DNA from: Caenorhabditis elegans
Lineage: Eukaryota; Nematoda; Chromadorea; Rhabditida; Rhabditidae
Length of the DNA stretch: 64,000 bases
Assembly (NCBI RefSeq): GCF_000002985.6
Contig: NC_003281.10
Location: forward strand, 4,650,001 to 4,714,000
Direction of reading: 5' to 3'
In this document: piece by piece, positions 48,126-59,247 of the stretch
Layout of the letters: each line of letters starts with the position of its first letter
Numbering within the stretch: position 1 is the stretch's first letter
The notes under the pieces: model-generated
What the model was told of the DNA's origin: nothing
Database searches by the model: none
Seen by the model: only the letters and a program-made list of their open reading frames with translations
Made by a program: the position numbers and the translations under genes

Positions 48126-49296
48126 ATGCTCCGATTGGCTGTGGCCAATCAAAAACGAAGTTTATTCTTATCAGTTCCATGTAGTAGTCAACAGGATCAT
48201 TACAAAGTTCTTGGATTGGCACAATCAGCCTCGCAAAAAGATATTAAATCTGCATATTATAAACTTTCGAAACAACATCATCCAGATACAAATCCTACAA
48301 ATAAGGAGGAGGCTGCTAAAAAATTTCATCAGGTACTTATTGATCCCGTTTTGTGATTTTTGCGCTAAAAACGGTTTAACACGTTTTTTGATAAATAAGG
48401 GTGTGCGCCTTTAAAGAGTACTGTAATTTAAAACTTTCATTGCTGTGAATTTTGAAAATGTGTTTATTAGTTTAAAACAACTAAAATGCAACCATTAAAA
48501 CACATAAAAAACTAATTGTGAAAAAACGTTGAAAAATTACAAAAATTCCACACACCCCTTTAAAGGCGCACACATAATTGTACTTTAAACAAAATTGTCC
48601 TGACGAGACCAGGAATACCGTAATTTTGTTGCAAAAACCGGAAAACATTGCATTTTGGTAACATAAAAGTTGCTTCCTGTGAGTTTTTAATGAATATTTT
48701 TCAGGTTGCCATGGCTTACGAAATCCTGAGCTCAGAAGATAAACGAAAAGCATATGATATGACACGAATCAGAACTTCTCCGATGCCTAATGACCCATCA
48801 TCATTTAGCAATCGATATCGGCGGCGGACATCTTCAAATTTAAAACAATATACAGATATTGATATTGACTACAAAGATTTTGAACATTTTCAACGGAGCA
48901 CACGACGAAGACCTCAATATCATTCACATTTTGATATGCCAAATGAGTTTTACGCAGAGTTTGGAGGATTTAAGAAACGAGTATTCAAAAGTGAATATGA
49001 AGAAGCACAAGAGAAGGTTTGAGAATCTCCCGGTGGGGTTTTAGAGCAAACTTTGAAAATTTCAGCACGGATCAATGTATAAAGATGGTCGAGCAGCGCA
49101 AAGAGAAATGGAAGAGCTCCGACGGCAAGTTGAACGAGAACAAGCGGCTCATCAAGCTCGATATCCAATCCCCACATTTGAGCAGATAATGAGAGATAAA
49201 CGAGCAAAAGAAGCCAGTGAAGCACGACAGTACATGGCTGGAATGTTTGTGACTGCTGTGATAGCTGGATTTTTGACTGTACTCTTGAGTCGTTAG
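48126..49296 (+). CDS. dnj-18: DnaJ-domain membrane protein DNJ-18 (DNAJC30-like)
   Basis: Exons by eye: 48126-48332, 48705-49016, 49066-49296; 750 nt, 249 aa. The J domain spans residues of about 25-92 with the invariant HPD at 52-54 (SKQHHPDTN) and FHQVAMAYEILSSEDKRKAYD, so it can stimulate an Hsp70 ATPase. The basic, hydrophobic N-terminus (MLRLAVANQKRSLFLSV) could be a mitochondrial targeting signal. The C-terminus has one membrane helix (YMAGMFVTAVIAGFLTVLLS) ending SR. This order resembles mitochondrial DNAJC30. A charged linker (REMEELRRQVEREQ) may form a coiled coil. It lies 366 bp after the branching enzyme on the same strand and may be the third operon gene. Intron 1 carries a foldback repeat. 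Confidence 0.9.
48366..48640. repeat. Foldback repeat in dnj-18 intron 1
   Basis: GTGTGCGCCTTTAAAGAGTAC on the left faces CCCTTTAAAGGCGCACAC on the right. The outer right part has GACGAGACCAGGAATACCGTA. Same dispersed family as at 18.7 and 56.2 kb. Confidence 0.6.
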
Positions 49297-49472
49297 CATT
49301 GTCCCGGTAGCTCGGCATTAGATCCAATTGATTTTCGATAGGTTTTCATTTAATTTTTAGAAATAAATTTTAAATTAATATTTCACTTTTTCTTCTGGTT
49401 TTCTTTGAAAAAAGATTTAGTTTATATTTAGATAAAATAAAATGTTGAGAAACATCTTGAGAAAATTATATT

Positions 49473-50224
49473 TTATGCGAAAATATTCTTTGCTCGCCAA
49501 TCGAGCGCATCGAGATCAATATCCTCTCCGTCATCATCTTCCTCTTCTTCCGGTTCTTCTCGTTTCAGACGTCGCTCTCTCGCCTGATTCAATCGTTTCT
49601 CCTTCTGAATCTCCATATCATTCAACTTCTTCAATGCAGCCATTTGTTCGTCGATTCGCTCCAGTTCCAGCTCTCGTTGCACAGCAGCTTCGAGTTCTTC
49701 GGCTTTTGTATCCAATTCGACTTGCTCTTCGCCAATCTCCTCTTTCCATCGCTCGTATTCGGCATCGAGTTCGGCATTTCTTTCACGAGTTTCACGAACA
49801 TTTCCATCCAACCGCTTATCATCGAAAAATCCGGCAGGAACACCTTCAATCAGGTTAGAGTTGTGGCCTACAGTGGCAGTTTTTGAATCATCTTTACGGA
49901 ACGGAGTGCTGAAAATTAAAAAGATCTATTTTAGTTTAAATAATTAAATAACTACCTTTCATCATCGAAAAAGTCTGTGGGTAGAGTCGTTGGTCCCTGA
50001 TTTGGTACTTCCTTTTGTTTCTTATTCGGTGGTTCATCTGTATTTCTGGTTGAACTCTCCTTTCCACGCTTCTGAGCACTTGTCTTCAACTTTTCAATAC
50101 TATCTCTGTGCTTCTTTCCATTAACATGTGCCGTCCAGATTTTCGGCTTAATCTCTGCATTGCACACCAAGCACTGAATATTTCCATTTGGTTTCTGCTT
50201 CGCGATCATTGGATTAAGGCTCAT
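49473..50224 (-). CDS. ZNF830-like C2H2 zinc-finger protein
   Basis: Exons by eye: 49956-50224 and 49473-49908; 705 nt, 234 aa. A single U1-type/matrin-like zinc finger sits at the N-terminus (CLVCNAEIKPKIWTAHVNGKKH). A Lys-rich linker (PPNKKQKE), two short repeats ending FFDDE/FFDDKR, a long charged coiled coil (RERNAELDAEYERWKEE to QEKRLNQARERR) and an acidic end (EPEEEEDDDGEDIDLDALDWRAKNIFA) follow. This order matches vertebrate ZNF830 (CCDC16), a spliceosome-associated protein needed for early development. The worm form is shorter (human 372 aa). The ATG abuts a TATATAG acceptor. The calpain gene ends 225 bp upstream on the same strand, so the two may form an operon. Confidence 0.85.
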
Positions 50225-50448
50225 CTATATACAATTTTGTTTTTAGTTTTGAAAGAGTAATGATTAAAGTATTCAAATTATGAATAAAACATAAGTCATG
50301 ATATTGAAAAAAATTATAGCGATTAAAATTACAAAAATTTATACAATGGCAATTAAAAATACAACCCGAGTTCTAATTTTAAAAAAAGATGAAGATAAAA
50401 ATGTTGTAATTGAAAAGACACCGTGCGAGATTAGATTGATATATATAT

Positions 50449-53400
50449 TCACAGTTTAATGGGCTCGAGGTCAAATTTGCAAGTAGAATCGATTCGGAGG
50501 ATGAAGGGGCCTTTGTCGCCTGCCTGAAAATTAAAGATTTATTTTTTGCATGAATCCAAGGATCCAAGGCGCTACAGATAATATTTTAAAGTTTTTTCAA
50601 GTTTCAACTTACCGTATAAGTTGAAATTTTCACGTAATACTTTCCTGCTGGAACTTTTTCCAGTGTGAGAACAGTGTATCCAGGTCGATATGCTCCCGAA
50701 CTTTTCGTTTCCAAGAAAACAGTTCGATCTGATGAGTTTTGTTTCATTTCCAAAGCGACACAAAACTGTTTTGGAGCTTTTAATTCCATAAATAAAGCGA
50801 TTTCATCTGACTTTGAGTGAAGTGTGAGTTTCATGATAGGGTATCTGGAAAATTGATTTTTTTTATCAAAAAATTGATTTGTCAAAAAAATCTTTAATTT
50901 ATTTTTAGAATGTGATTTTTTTTCTCGTTTTTCTCATCACTTAAATATTTTTGTTAATTTTTAAATATTTGTTGATTACGCTCTTCATTCTAATTTCTCA
51001 TCCAAAAAAACTCACTTATCAGAGCCATCCCAGTTTCCACGAGTAGTTTTGGAAATTGAATAGGGAAGCTGTACAGGTTCTAATTTAACATCAGTTGTTG
51101 AAAATACACGAAGAGAATAGTTGATTGTATTGGTTTTCTCATACTGAGCAACAACCAACGTGTATTTGGTAATTCCTGGTTTTTTATTCGAGAGTTGACA
51201 TAAATACAATGGACTATTGATACGAACACCGTCGGATATTGGTTGCGGGTTGCCTGGAAAATGGAAATTAATATTTTACTCATTATATATAATTCAAACA
51301 AAAAAAAATCTAACTTGGTATATAGATCTTTTGCCCAGTTTCATACACAATAAGAGTGATAAACTCTTTGTTCACAGCAAAATCGTCGATCGCAGTGATA
51401 TGCCTTGTTAATAGAATCCACACAGCTGCAGCTTTCTGATTCAAATTCACTGTTAGCGTGTATTGAGGATTCTCTCCAACTGTGTAAACATCTCGAATCG
51501 GTCCAGTGTCTTGTGTCCACGTGGCATGATATACAGATTTGAATGGAAAGAGATCAGCATTCCAGTTGACATAGATCACATCAAAGAAGTGACGAACAGA
51601 TTCATAATCAATCCAAAAGATTCCATCATCTTTCTCCGCTGCTACTTCCGGATCGAAAGCCAAAGCATTTTTCATTTTGGCAGTCCAATTGACTTTATCC
51701 TTATCTGAGAAATTTCCCTTCCATCTTGAATGTGTCCACGGGTTCTTCACTTTGAGTAAGCGTTTTGTCTGAAATTTTTAATATGCAATTTGTAGATTTT
51801 TTCGAATTTAATAATGTCATTTATAGCGAGCAATACGCATTTTAATAGATTTTTTTCGTATTTTTGGCAAAAAAAAAGTTTTTTGCATTTTTTTTGATAA
51901 AAAAGTAAGCGAAAAAACGGATAAAAATCTAAAAATTTAAAAATGTTTAAATTTTACAGTTATTCCGAAAAATCACACTCGAAATCATATTTAAAATTAG
52001 TTCGCTTTTTTTTTTAGCTTTTTAGCAAAAAAACGTTTTTCGTTTTTGATTTGGAGAAGAAAAAATGTTCAATAACGATTCAGAATTATGTCAGAAAATT
52101 AAATATTTTTTAAATGCATTTTCCGAACAATTTTTACAACAAAAAAAGATATTGGGCCACTAGGAGCCATACAAAAATCTTTATAGTATTAAGTCAAATG
52201 TTATAAAAAAAACATTCGTTCTTGATTTTAGCAAAACTCGCAGAAAATATTTTAAAAAATTTTACCTCAACACAACGTATATCTATCACAGCATAAGCAT
52301 GTGTTTCAACGAGTCCTGATCGCTTTTGCATGTCTTCTGTCATTTTTCCAGTTGCCAATGTGATAAGGCAATCTCCACGATGAAATCTGTCGAAGAGCTT
52401 ACGAAAAACTTCGTCCGGATCTGCCTTCGAAGTATCGGACAATTCAATTCTTTCAGGAATCCAGCCGGTTAGAGCATTTAGGTCAATATTCTGAAAAATT
52501 TTTTAATTTAAAAACTAAATAAAAATACAGTAAACAAACCGAATTAGATCCAGGAAAGTCATATCCTCCCATAACTTTCATATAAGCTTTCTCTAAAAGT
52601 GAAACCCAAAGTTCTCCTTTATTCTCTGTTTGTGAGCACATCATTCGATTATTCTCGTCAACTGGGAAATAATCATCAATTAAAACTTTCCGCCATGCAC
52701 CATTCAGGTGAAATTTGAACATGTATTTTCCAGCAGGATTGTAAATTGGTTTTCCATTAGCATCTTGTGGGAAGATTATACTATAAAAAGTAAACAAATT
52801 ACTAAAATATTATGCCCGAAAGAATTTACCTTGTTACAAGTTGCTTTTTGAACCGTTTTTCATAAAGAGCGGCAATAGACAGAGAAGAGATGAATGAGCA
52901 ATCAGAGATAACCGTTTGTTTTATTGTGTGGCAATCAATTGAGAAGATTATCGTTGGATTTTCGAATAATTCACTAACCCGTTTCCAGCACTGAATAATG
53001 AAAGTTTAGAATTTAAAATTAAATAAAGTAAACCCACTTTTAACTTCATCCTCTGTTTTTGTGTTAAACTAATTTTCCCTTCAGGATCCGTGAATTTGCC
53101 TTGTTGACCTTTGAATTCATTCACTTTGTCGTAATTGTGAAATGGAACATAAAGTTTGTTGTTAATATTCGAAGTTGTGAACAAGACTGCCAGTTCTTCC
53201 TTTGTGAATTTTTGAGAATTCGATGGAGAAGGAGGAAAATTCCGAGTTGGAGATTTAAATGGCTGATTTGATGGAGTGGAAGGAGACGGTTGATTATTGA
53301 AATTTAAATTTGAAAGATCTGAAAAAGAATAATTTTCAAATTAATATACAATTCTTAATTCCAACCATCTACTGGTACTTCTGGAAAAAGCAATTCCACC

Positions 53401-54016
53401 TCTGTGACTTTCTTTTTCAAAGCTACAAGATCTTCTATACACTTTAATGCATTTTCGGCGGTGGATCTTAGTCTTTTTAATGTTTCCTGTGGAAGAGTTC
53501 GATTTCTTGAAGCTCCAAGGCATTGCTCTACAACGTTCTCGTATACTTGTCGAGCTTCATCCACTTGGTTTTCGTAGTTTTGAAATACTGCGGCTTTCAC
53601 CATCAAATATTCAACATTATGCGCTATGTCATCTGTTGTTGGAGGATACTAAATGATTTAAAATAAATAAATATTCATTGTGACCAAAACTTGCTTGTTG
53701 TTGAAGGTTCTGGATATTTGATTTTAGGAATTCTGCTCGATTTATGCATTCCATTACATTTTTTCGAAAAATTGGCAGACATTTCTTTTCCTGAACTAAT
53801 CTGAGCAACTGATTTCCAGCCTCGGTATAACAGAAAATCGCTTCTTCATACTTTTTACCCTGAAAAATTACTTTGAGATTTCGAAATCAACTGATTGATC
53901 AAACATTTTCGACAAAAATTAACTATTTCAGCAAAAAAAGCGATTTAAATTACCTGATCATAATATACGGCTTTTTGTGATAATTCGAACGCGGATTGTG
54001 TTGCCTTTTCATCCAT
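50449..54016 (-). CDS. clp-2: Calpain-7/PalB-type cysteine protease
   Basis: Eleven exons by eye: 53954-54016, 53695-53859, 53366-53648, 53038-53318, 52830-52990, 52540-52780, 52266-52490, 51315-51768, 51016-51253, 50613-50844, 50449-50523; 2418 nt, 805 aa (human CAPN7 813). Two MIT-like helical regions fill the first 180 residues, as in PalB/CAPN7, which bind ESCRT-III. The catalytic triad is complete: C295 ([10 protein letters not shown]), H462 (ETHAYAVID), N482 ([10 protein letters not shown]). The block [22 protein letters not shown] is strongly conserved. Two C2-like domain III modules follow, ending DLEPIKL. There are no EF hands, as expected. The intron between exons 2 and 3 begins GC instead of GT. 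The start lies three bases after TGTTTTCAG. Confidence 0.93.
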
Positions 54017-54406
54017 ACGCTGAAAACAGGAAATACTATTTCAAGAAAAAAATCTGATGATGCTGAAATTGTTCAAATAAAAATGAGAAAGTGTCTGTGC
54101 TCTCTGCGTTTTGTACAGTCTCTCGCCTGTAAGTTCAATGGAGCGCGGTTGTATGAAATACATTTATTTTATTTTTCCAACTCATTTTTTTTTCAATATT
54201 TGAAATTTTAAACTTAGAACCTTTTTCTGGCTTGAATAATCTTTAAAACGCATATTAATCACTTTAAAATATAGAAAATTCAGTAATTCAGTTAAGTTTT
54301 TATGCCTCAATGTAAATTATCCCTGATCTCCTTTCCAAATTGTTATTTACTTTGATCAAATTGAACATTTTTGTGTTTTACGAATTTCTTTTATTTTTTT
54401 CAGGTG
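54017..54406. promoter_or_regulatory. Divergent promoter, calpain / mrpl-16
   Basis: 390 bp between genes pointing apart. AT-rich, without ORFs of note. A TTTTTTTCAG acceptor lies immediately before the mrpl-16 ATG. Confidence 0.45.
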
Positions 54407-55307
54407 ATGATAAATCTCAGATGTGTATGTCGGGCTCCAGTAGCCAACTTGACACAGTTCACTCGTGGAATGAAGAAATACTCATTTCCTGTAACGTATG
54501 AAAGTGAGTTATTTCTTTTCTTTATTTTGAAGACTATTAGAATTTTTAACAACTGCTTCTTCATTCTATCAATTTCAGATGTCCGATTTCCACCAAATGG
54601 ACAGTTGAAGCTACCAGTGATGCCAGCTGAGCCATTTTATGATGCCGAAAAAGGAGAGAAAAAGTAAGAGTTTTATCTCTAACCTATTGATAAAAGTAAT
54701 TTAATTCAGATACAAGTCAACAAAGCGAATGATTGAGGCGAGAGGAGTAGAAGAAGTACATACAGAACTTATTCACGAGCAGTATGGCCTTGCTGCTGTA
54801 TCAGGAGGATTCATTGATAGTGATGACTTCAAATTCATTCAAGATCGAATCAATAAAAATCTTATTGACAATCAGTTTTCTGTCTGGCGAGTTGATGCAC
54901 CATGGCTGCCGAGAACAAAAAAAGCACAGGGAACTAGGTTAGGAGGTGGAAAAGGATCCATTCAGAAGTATGTGACACCAGTAAGAGCAAATCGTATTAT
55001 TCTGGAAGTTGGCGGGCATATCACTGAAATTGAGGTATTGTTTATCATCTCAAAATCTCCCGAATTCAATTCCATGCTTAACATCTTATAGGCGAAAGCA
55101 TTTCTCCTGTACCTTTGCGAACGTTTCTCATTCCCAGTCGAGTTCGTAAGTGAGACAATGCTTGCAGAAAGACGTAAAAAGGCTGAAGAAGAACGTGCGA
55201 TGAACAAAAATGGATTTAATTGGGGTAAAGTCATCAAATACAACATGCAGAATTGTAACAGTTGGCTTTCAAGCTACGATGTCGCCTGGAAAGGAAAATA
55301 TCGATAG
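54407..55307 (+). CDS. mrpl-16: Mitochondrial ribosomal protein L16
   Basis: Exons by eye: 54407-54503, 54579-54663, 54710-55034, 55092-55307; 723 nt, 240 aa. The start MINLRCVCRAPVANLTQFTR is basic and hydroxylated like a mitochondrial presequence and lies three bases after an SL-type acceptor. The L16/L10e core shows GGFIDSDDFKFIQDRINKNL, WRVDAPWLPRTKKAQGTRLGGGKGSI and VTPVRANRIILEVGG, the lysine- and glycine-rich loop being typical of uL16 near the peptidyl-transferase centre. The C-terminal half (PVEFVSETML... GKVIKYNMQNCNSWL) follows the metazoan mitochondrial form. The PGAP2 gene begins 212 bp downstream on the same strand, so an operon is likely. Confidence 0.93.
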
Positions 55308-55518
55308 TCCCCAAGAATTCTCATGGAAATTTTTTTAGAAATTGTAGTCTTGTTTTTATTTTTTTGAACTTTTTTGTTGTTACTATGAAGATTCTCCTTA
55401 ACCTAAATATTCAAAGAGTATTATATTTATGCAAAAAGCTTGATTGCGCAGTCTAACACTGTATCTAGATAATTTTCAATTTATTTTTAAAACTAAATAT
55501 TTCAAGTCAGCCGATTGG

Positions 55519-56789
55519 ATGGCATTTGGAGACGATGATATTCTTTCAATCCCATTCAAGTGAGTTTTATGCACACTTTTATCTTCAATTTAATGTTTTT
55601 CTTCCAGGTATTTCGTTATCTGTATCGGAGGTCTACCATCTTCAGCACTTTTAATATGTGTTATATTATCTCTTCTACTGCACTTTGATCAGGCAACATC
55701 TACACATTGTGAAGTTGCCAACTGGTTACCATCCATATCAGCTGCAGTCTCAACGTATACACCTGAAAAGTATATTTGGAGAATTCTAATCGGATTGCAT
55801 ATTGGACCCCGATTGGTAGTTGCAATTGCATTCAGAAACTTTTTATTGGGATCTCCTCTACGACCTCTTACTGGACATAAAAGGCTTCGGTTTTTGTGCA
55901 ATTTGGCTTGCTTTCTCAATCTTCTAGAGAATTTCTTCCTTCTGGCATTAACATCGATTTCATCAAGTGAAGATCACTGTAAGAACTAAAATGTATGAAA
56001 TAGTTAACTATTTTTAAATTCAGCTCTTCATGCTAAATGCTTCGGTGGATTTGCTATTTGTTCGATTATATACATGCTTTTGAGCACATGGCTTTTCAAT
56101 GAAACTGGAAGGAGAACTGCAACAAATTTGGTAAGTTTGCTCACATAATCTTGAAAATTAAAGAGATTAGTAAATAAAAAAGTAAATATTATCTAGACAC
56201 GAGTAGTTTCGCCATAAATACAGTACTCGACACGCCTTTTTTTCTGTAAAATACAAACAAAAGATGGATCGATGAAAATTCTACAGCAAAAAGGTTTGAA
56301 GCTACAGTAATCTTCATAGGCGCACATCAGTTTGTATTAAAGACAAAAATGTCGTGTCCGGTCACCGTAGTTTTGGCAAAATCTGGCGTCTTGAATAACA
56401 ATTTACGAAAAAAACCTTTATCCCCCAAGTCTAACTATTTTCATAAATTTTTATTTATTCTCCAAAACTTGTTATCTGTGAGAAATTAATTTAGAAAATT
56501 AATACTGAAATTGCAGGGTCAACGTTCGCACGAATATAAAATCCTGGGAGCTGCTATTTTCGTTCTATGCTTTTTCCTTGGAGCATATCTTTATTGGAGG
56601 CATAACACGTACTGCGAGCCAGGAATTTACACGCTCTTCGCACTTGTCGAGTACTCTGCCGTTTTATCAAACATTTTCTTCCATTGTACTCTATATTATG
56701 ACTTCCATGGCAAAAATATTGTGTTAACCTCATCGTTTGGAGGCGGACACTACAACCTTCTGCCAACTCAAATCGATAAGGATACGTAA
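55519..56789 (+). CDS. tag-189: PGAP2/FRAG1-family GPI-anchor remodelling protein
   Basis: Exons by eye: 55519-55559, 55608-55978, 56024-56130, 56517-56789; 792 nt, 263 aa. Multi-pass Golgi/ER membrane protein. Family motifs match human PGAP2: ATSTHCEVANWLPSISAAVS, YIWRILIGLHIGPRLVVA, NLLENFFLLALTSISSSEDH, YWRHNTYCEPGIYTLFALVEY, VLSNIFFHCTLYYDF. PGAP2 acts in GPI lipid remodelling, reacylating GPI-anchored proteins after deacylation. Hydrophobic segments fit about six membrane passes. It follows mrpl-16 by 212 bp on the same strand, with an acceptor-like CAAGTCAG just before the ATG, consistent with a downstream operon gene. Intron 3 carries a foldback repeat. The gene symbol is from memory. 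Confidence 0.9.
56195..56395. repeat. Foldback repeat in PGAP2 intron 3
   Basis: TAGACACGAGTAGTTTCGCC and ATACAGTACTCGACACGCC on the left; GCTACAGTAATCTTCATAGG, CGCACATCAG and ATGTCGTGTCCGGTCACCG on the right. Same dispersed family as the copies at 18.7, 41.5, 48.4 and 61.4 kb, more degenerate. Confidence 0.5.
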
Positions 56790-57153
56790 CAATTGATGGG
56801 TCCTGATGTGATGACAGTTTTATTGCATGATATAATAATATATATTTATTTATTCCAATATTTATTGTTTCGAAAAGCTTCTAATTTTTCGGTTTGCTTC
56901 GGGTTTTAAAAATATGTTTCACTTGCATTTTCTCATATAAATGGTTTTCAAAAATATTTGTTTTCACACTGAAATTTAGAAGCAAATAGCCTTACCGTGG
57001 CATTCTAGTCTTCACGCGACACCCTAGTTTACAATATGCAAAAATTGCTCCCTCCTTCGTCATATGAATCACTTCTACATTTGAATCAATTTCTCGAAAA
57101 TTGTAACGGAATCGAATCGTTTGCCAAGTTTACCAGAAAGTGGCCACTATAAG
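56790..57153. other. Intergenic, PGAP2 3' UTR / upstream of Lys-rich gene
   Basis: 364 bp between same-strand genes. A possible acceptor TTTACCAG lies about 18 bp before the ATG at 57154. No other feature seen. Confidence 0.4.
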
Positions 57154-58382
57154 ATGAACGATAAGAAAACTGAGAACCTGGGAAAGACCAAGTCAGGAAA
57201 GCAAATTATGAAACCTGGATACGATAAGAAAGAAGGTCTTGGTATGGTAAGTATAACTCTCGGCACACGGGCGCCTTTATCATCAAATAATGGAAGAACC
57301 GAAATGCGTCCTTCTAACACGGCCATGTGTCAATTTACGCGGCTCGTGTATTCCTCGAGGAAAAGCTGCACATGACTGTATTTGAACTTCACACACTTTC
57401 AAGTTGATTTTTTTAATATAAGTTTTTGTATACATATTTAGTCTGGAAACGTTTGTCTCGGTGACCATGTCGTTTTTTAATACATGGCCGTGGCCGCGAA
57501 ACAGAAAACTCGGCCACCTTCATGAAATGGTTATGAAGCATTTTCTGGAAAATCGGTTTTGCAACACTACCTAATAATATAACTTTCAACACACGTTCAT
57601 AGAAGAAAATTCGAGTATCCTCATTCGCCAGCTTGAAAAATGTGTCGTTATGAAAGAGCAAACTCGGCCACCGATTTTCGCGGCCACGCTGCAAATGCCC
57701 CCGCTACCACAGGAATGTTAAAAATTTTCAGGATCAAAAGGAAATTGTTGGAGATGACAAGAAAGACAAGGAGGCTCGAAAAAGGGAGAGAAAGTTACAA
57801 GATGAGTTTGCTGAATTGAAGAAGGACGAAGAAAAGGACAAAGAAGAGGCGGAAAAAGAAAAGAATGAAAAGGAAAAGAAAGAGGAAGAGAAGAAAGAAG
57901 ACGGACATGAAAAGAAAGAAGACAAGAAAGAGGATAAGAAAGAGAATGAGAATGATGAGAAAAAGGAAAAAAGTAAGGATGACAAGAAAGAAGAAAGCAA
58001 AGAGGATAAAAAGGAAAAGACAAAAACCGAGGATAATGAGGGAAAGAATGAGGAGAAGAAAAAAGAAAAGAAAGAAGAAAAGAAAGATGAAAAGGAGAAA
58101 AAGGAGAAGACAGAGGATGATAAAGAGAAAGAAAAGGAGAAGACGAAAGAAGAGAAAGTCAAAGAAGATCCGAAGAAGGATGATAAAAGTGGTGTGGATA
58201 CTATCAAGAAAGAAGGATCAACTGCGCCAGCATCAACTGCTTTGGTCCCACCTCCTCCACGTCAGAATATTCGTAAGTGGTCCTGTTACAAAGAACTATG
58301 AGAATAAGATTTTTTTTCAGCGCCTCCAACACCACGTCGTCCGCCTCCAAAAAAGAAGAACGCGTGTTGCGTCGTGCTTTGA
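57154..58382 (+). CDS. Lys/Glu-rich protein with C-terminal CaaX motif
   Basis: Exons by eye: 57154-57246, 57732-58272, 58321-58382; 696 nt, 231 aa, phases consistent. After a short basic start (MNDKKTENLGKTKSGKQ) most of the protein is an extreme low-complexity run of K, E and D from about residue 40 to 190, predicted as a long charged helix or disordered rod. A Pro-rich segment (ALVPPPPRQNIPPPTPRRPPP) follows, and the end is KKKNACCVVL. The final CVVL fits a CaaX box, with Leu favouring geranylgeranylation. The preceding Cys could be palmitoylated and the lysines add a polybasic membrane anchor, as in small GTPases. No GTPase or other domain is present. I do not recognise the gene. Repeats lie in intron 1. 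Confidence 0.7.
57475..57690. repeat. GGCCAC inverted-repeat element in intron
   Basis: ACATGGCCGTGGCCGCGAAA and AAAACTCGGCCACC on the left face CAAACTCGGCCACCGA and TTTTCGCGGCCACGCTGC on the right. The ends are inverted and an internal unit is repeated. It is a GC-rich dispersed-repeat type, located in intron 1 of the Lys-rich gene. Confidence 0.5.
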
Positions 58383-59247
58383 TGGCAACTCGTATAATAG
58401 TACTGTCCGGGGTCTAATGAAGAGTTTTAATTTGTAAAAATTATTTTGACAATGCCCAGTGTTCTGCAATATATGATTTTTTTTCTCAATTAATGGGAGT
58501 GTTGTTAAAAATTCCAAGGATTCAATTATATAATCGACTACATTCTACTTTGAATAAAAACAATACTCGGAAGTTTGCGTCTATGTAAGCAAACGTGTTT
58601 TGAAAAGTTTCCATGGAGATTGGAGGCACATAATTTTTAGAATCATTCATATAAACTTGCTTCTTTCGACATTTTCCAATTATTCCACAATCCTGAATCA
58701 GGAACCAATTGCACTATTTAGTTAACTGCTTTAAACGTTTAAAATTATCCAACAAAAAATCGTTTTAATAAGTTGTTCCAAAAACATTTTACATGATCAC
58801 ATCACTAGATTTTCCTCCGATCTATACATCCATAGATAAAGTCAGTCAAGACATCACTGGTTTATCAATAAAAAAATATGCAAATGACTCCCTAATCACC
58901 AAACATTTGAAGGATATATCTACATTTCAAGAGACATCGTTTCCAGTTTCCGTACTTCTCAGAATTCGTTTCCCATGGCACTTTGCCATTCTTTTCCTCT
59001 TCTCCTTCTCTCCACATTCCAAATCGATGTTCTTCTTCTTCTTCTCGTGTGTGAGTGCTCCGTTGAGCTTCAACTCCGCCCACATATTTCTCGTTTGCTC
59101 TAGTAGTCTAGTACGTCTTCACATTTCTCTGTTTTTGCCCATTTTCTCTTCTTTTCCAGAGAAAAAAGCCTCCACGCTCAACACATCCAGAATTTTTGTT
59201 CGATTTTTAATGAAACTCGTGAGTTTTTGCAGAAAATCCGTGGAGCA
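58383..59247. other. Intergenic, upstream of F-box gene
   Basis: 865 bp, AT- and CT-rich. A 154-codon ORF at 58793-59257 is Phe/Ser/Leu-rich low complexity over a CTTCTTCTT tract and overlaps the F-box gene start in another frame. I do not call it. A TTTTTGCAG acceptor is near 59232. Confidence 0.45.

Noticed and set aside
57734-58207. 157-codon Ser/Phe-rich minus-strand ORF
   Set aside because: It is the antisense shadow of the Lys/Glu-rich coding exon; low complexity explains the open frame.
57865-58437. 190-codon Lys/Arg-rich ORF in another forward frame
   Set aside because: Overlaps the same AAG/GAA-rich exon. The chosen frame joins exons 1 and 3 in phase and this one does not.
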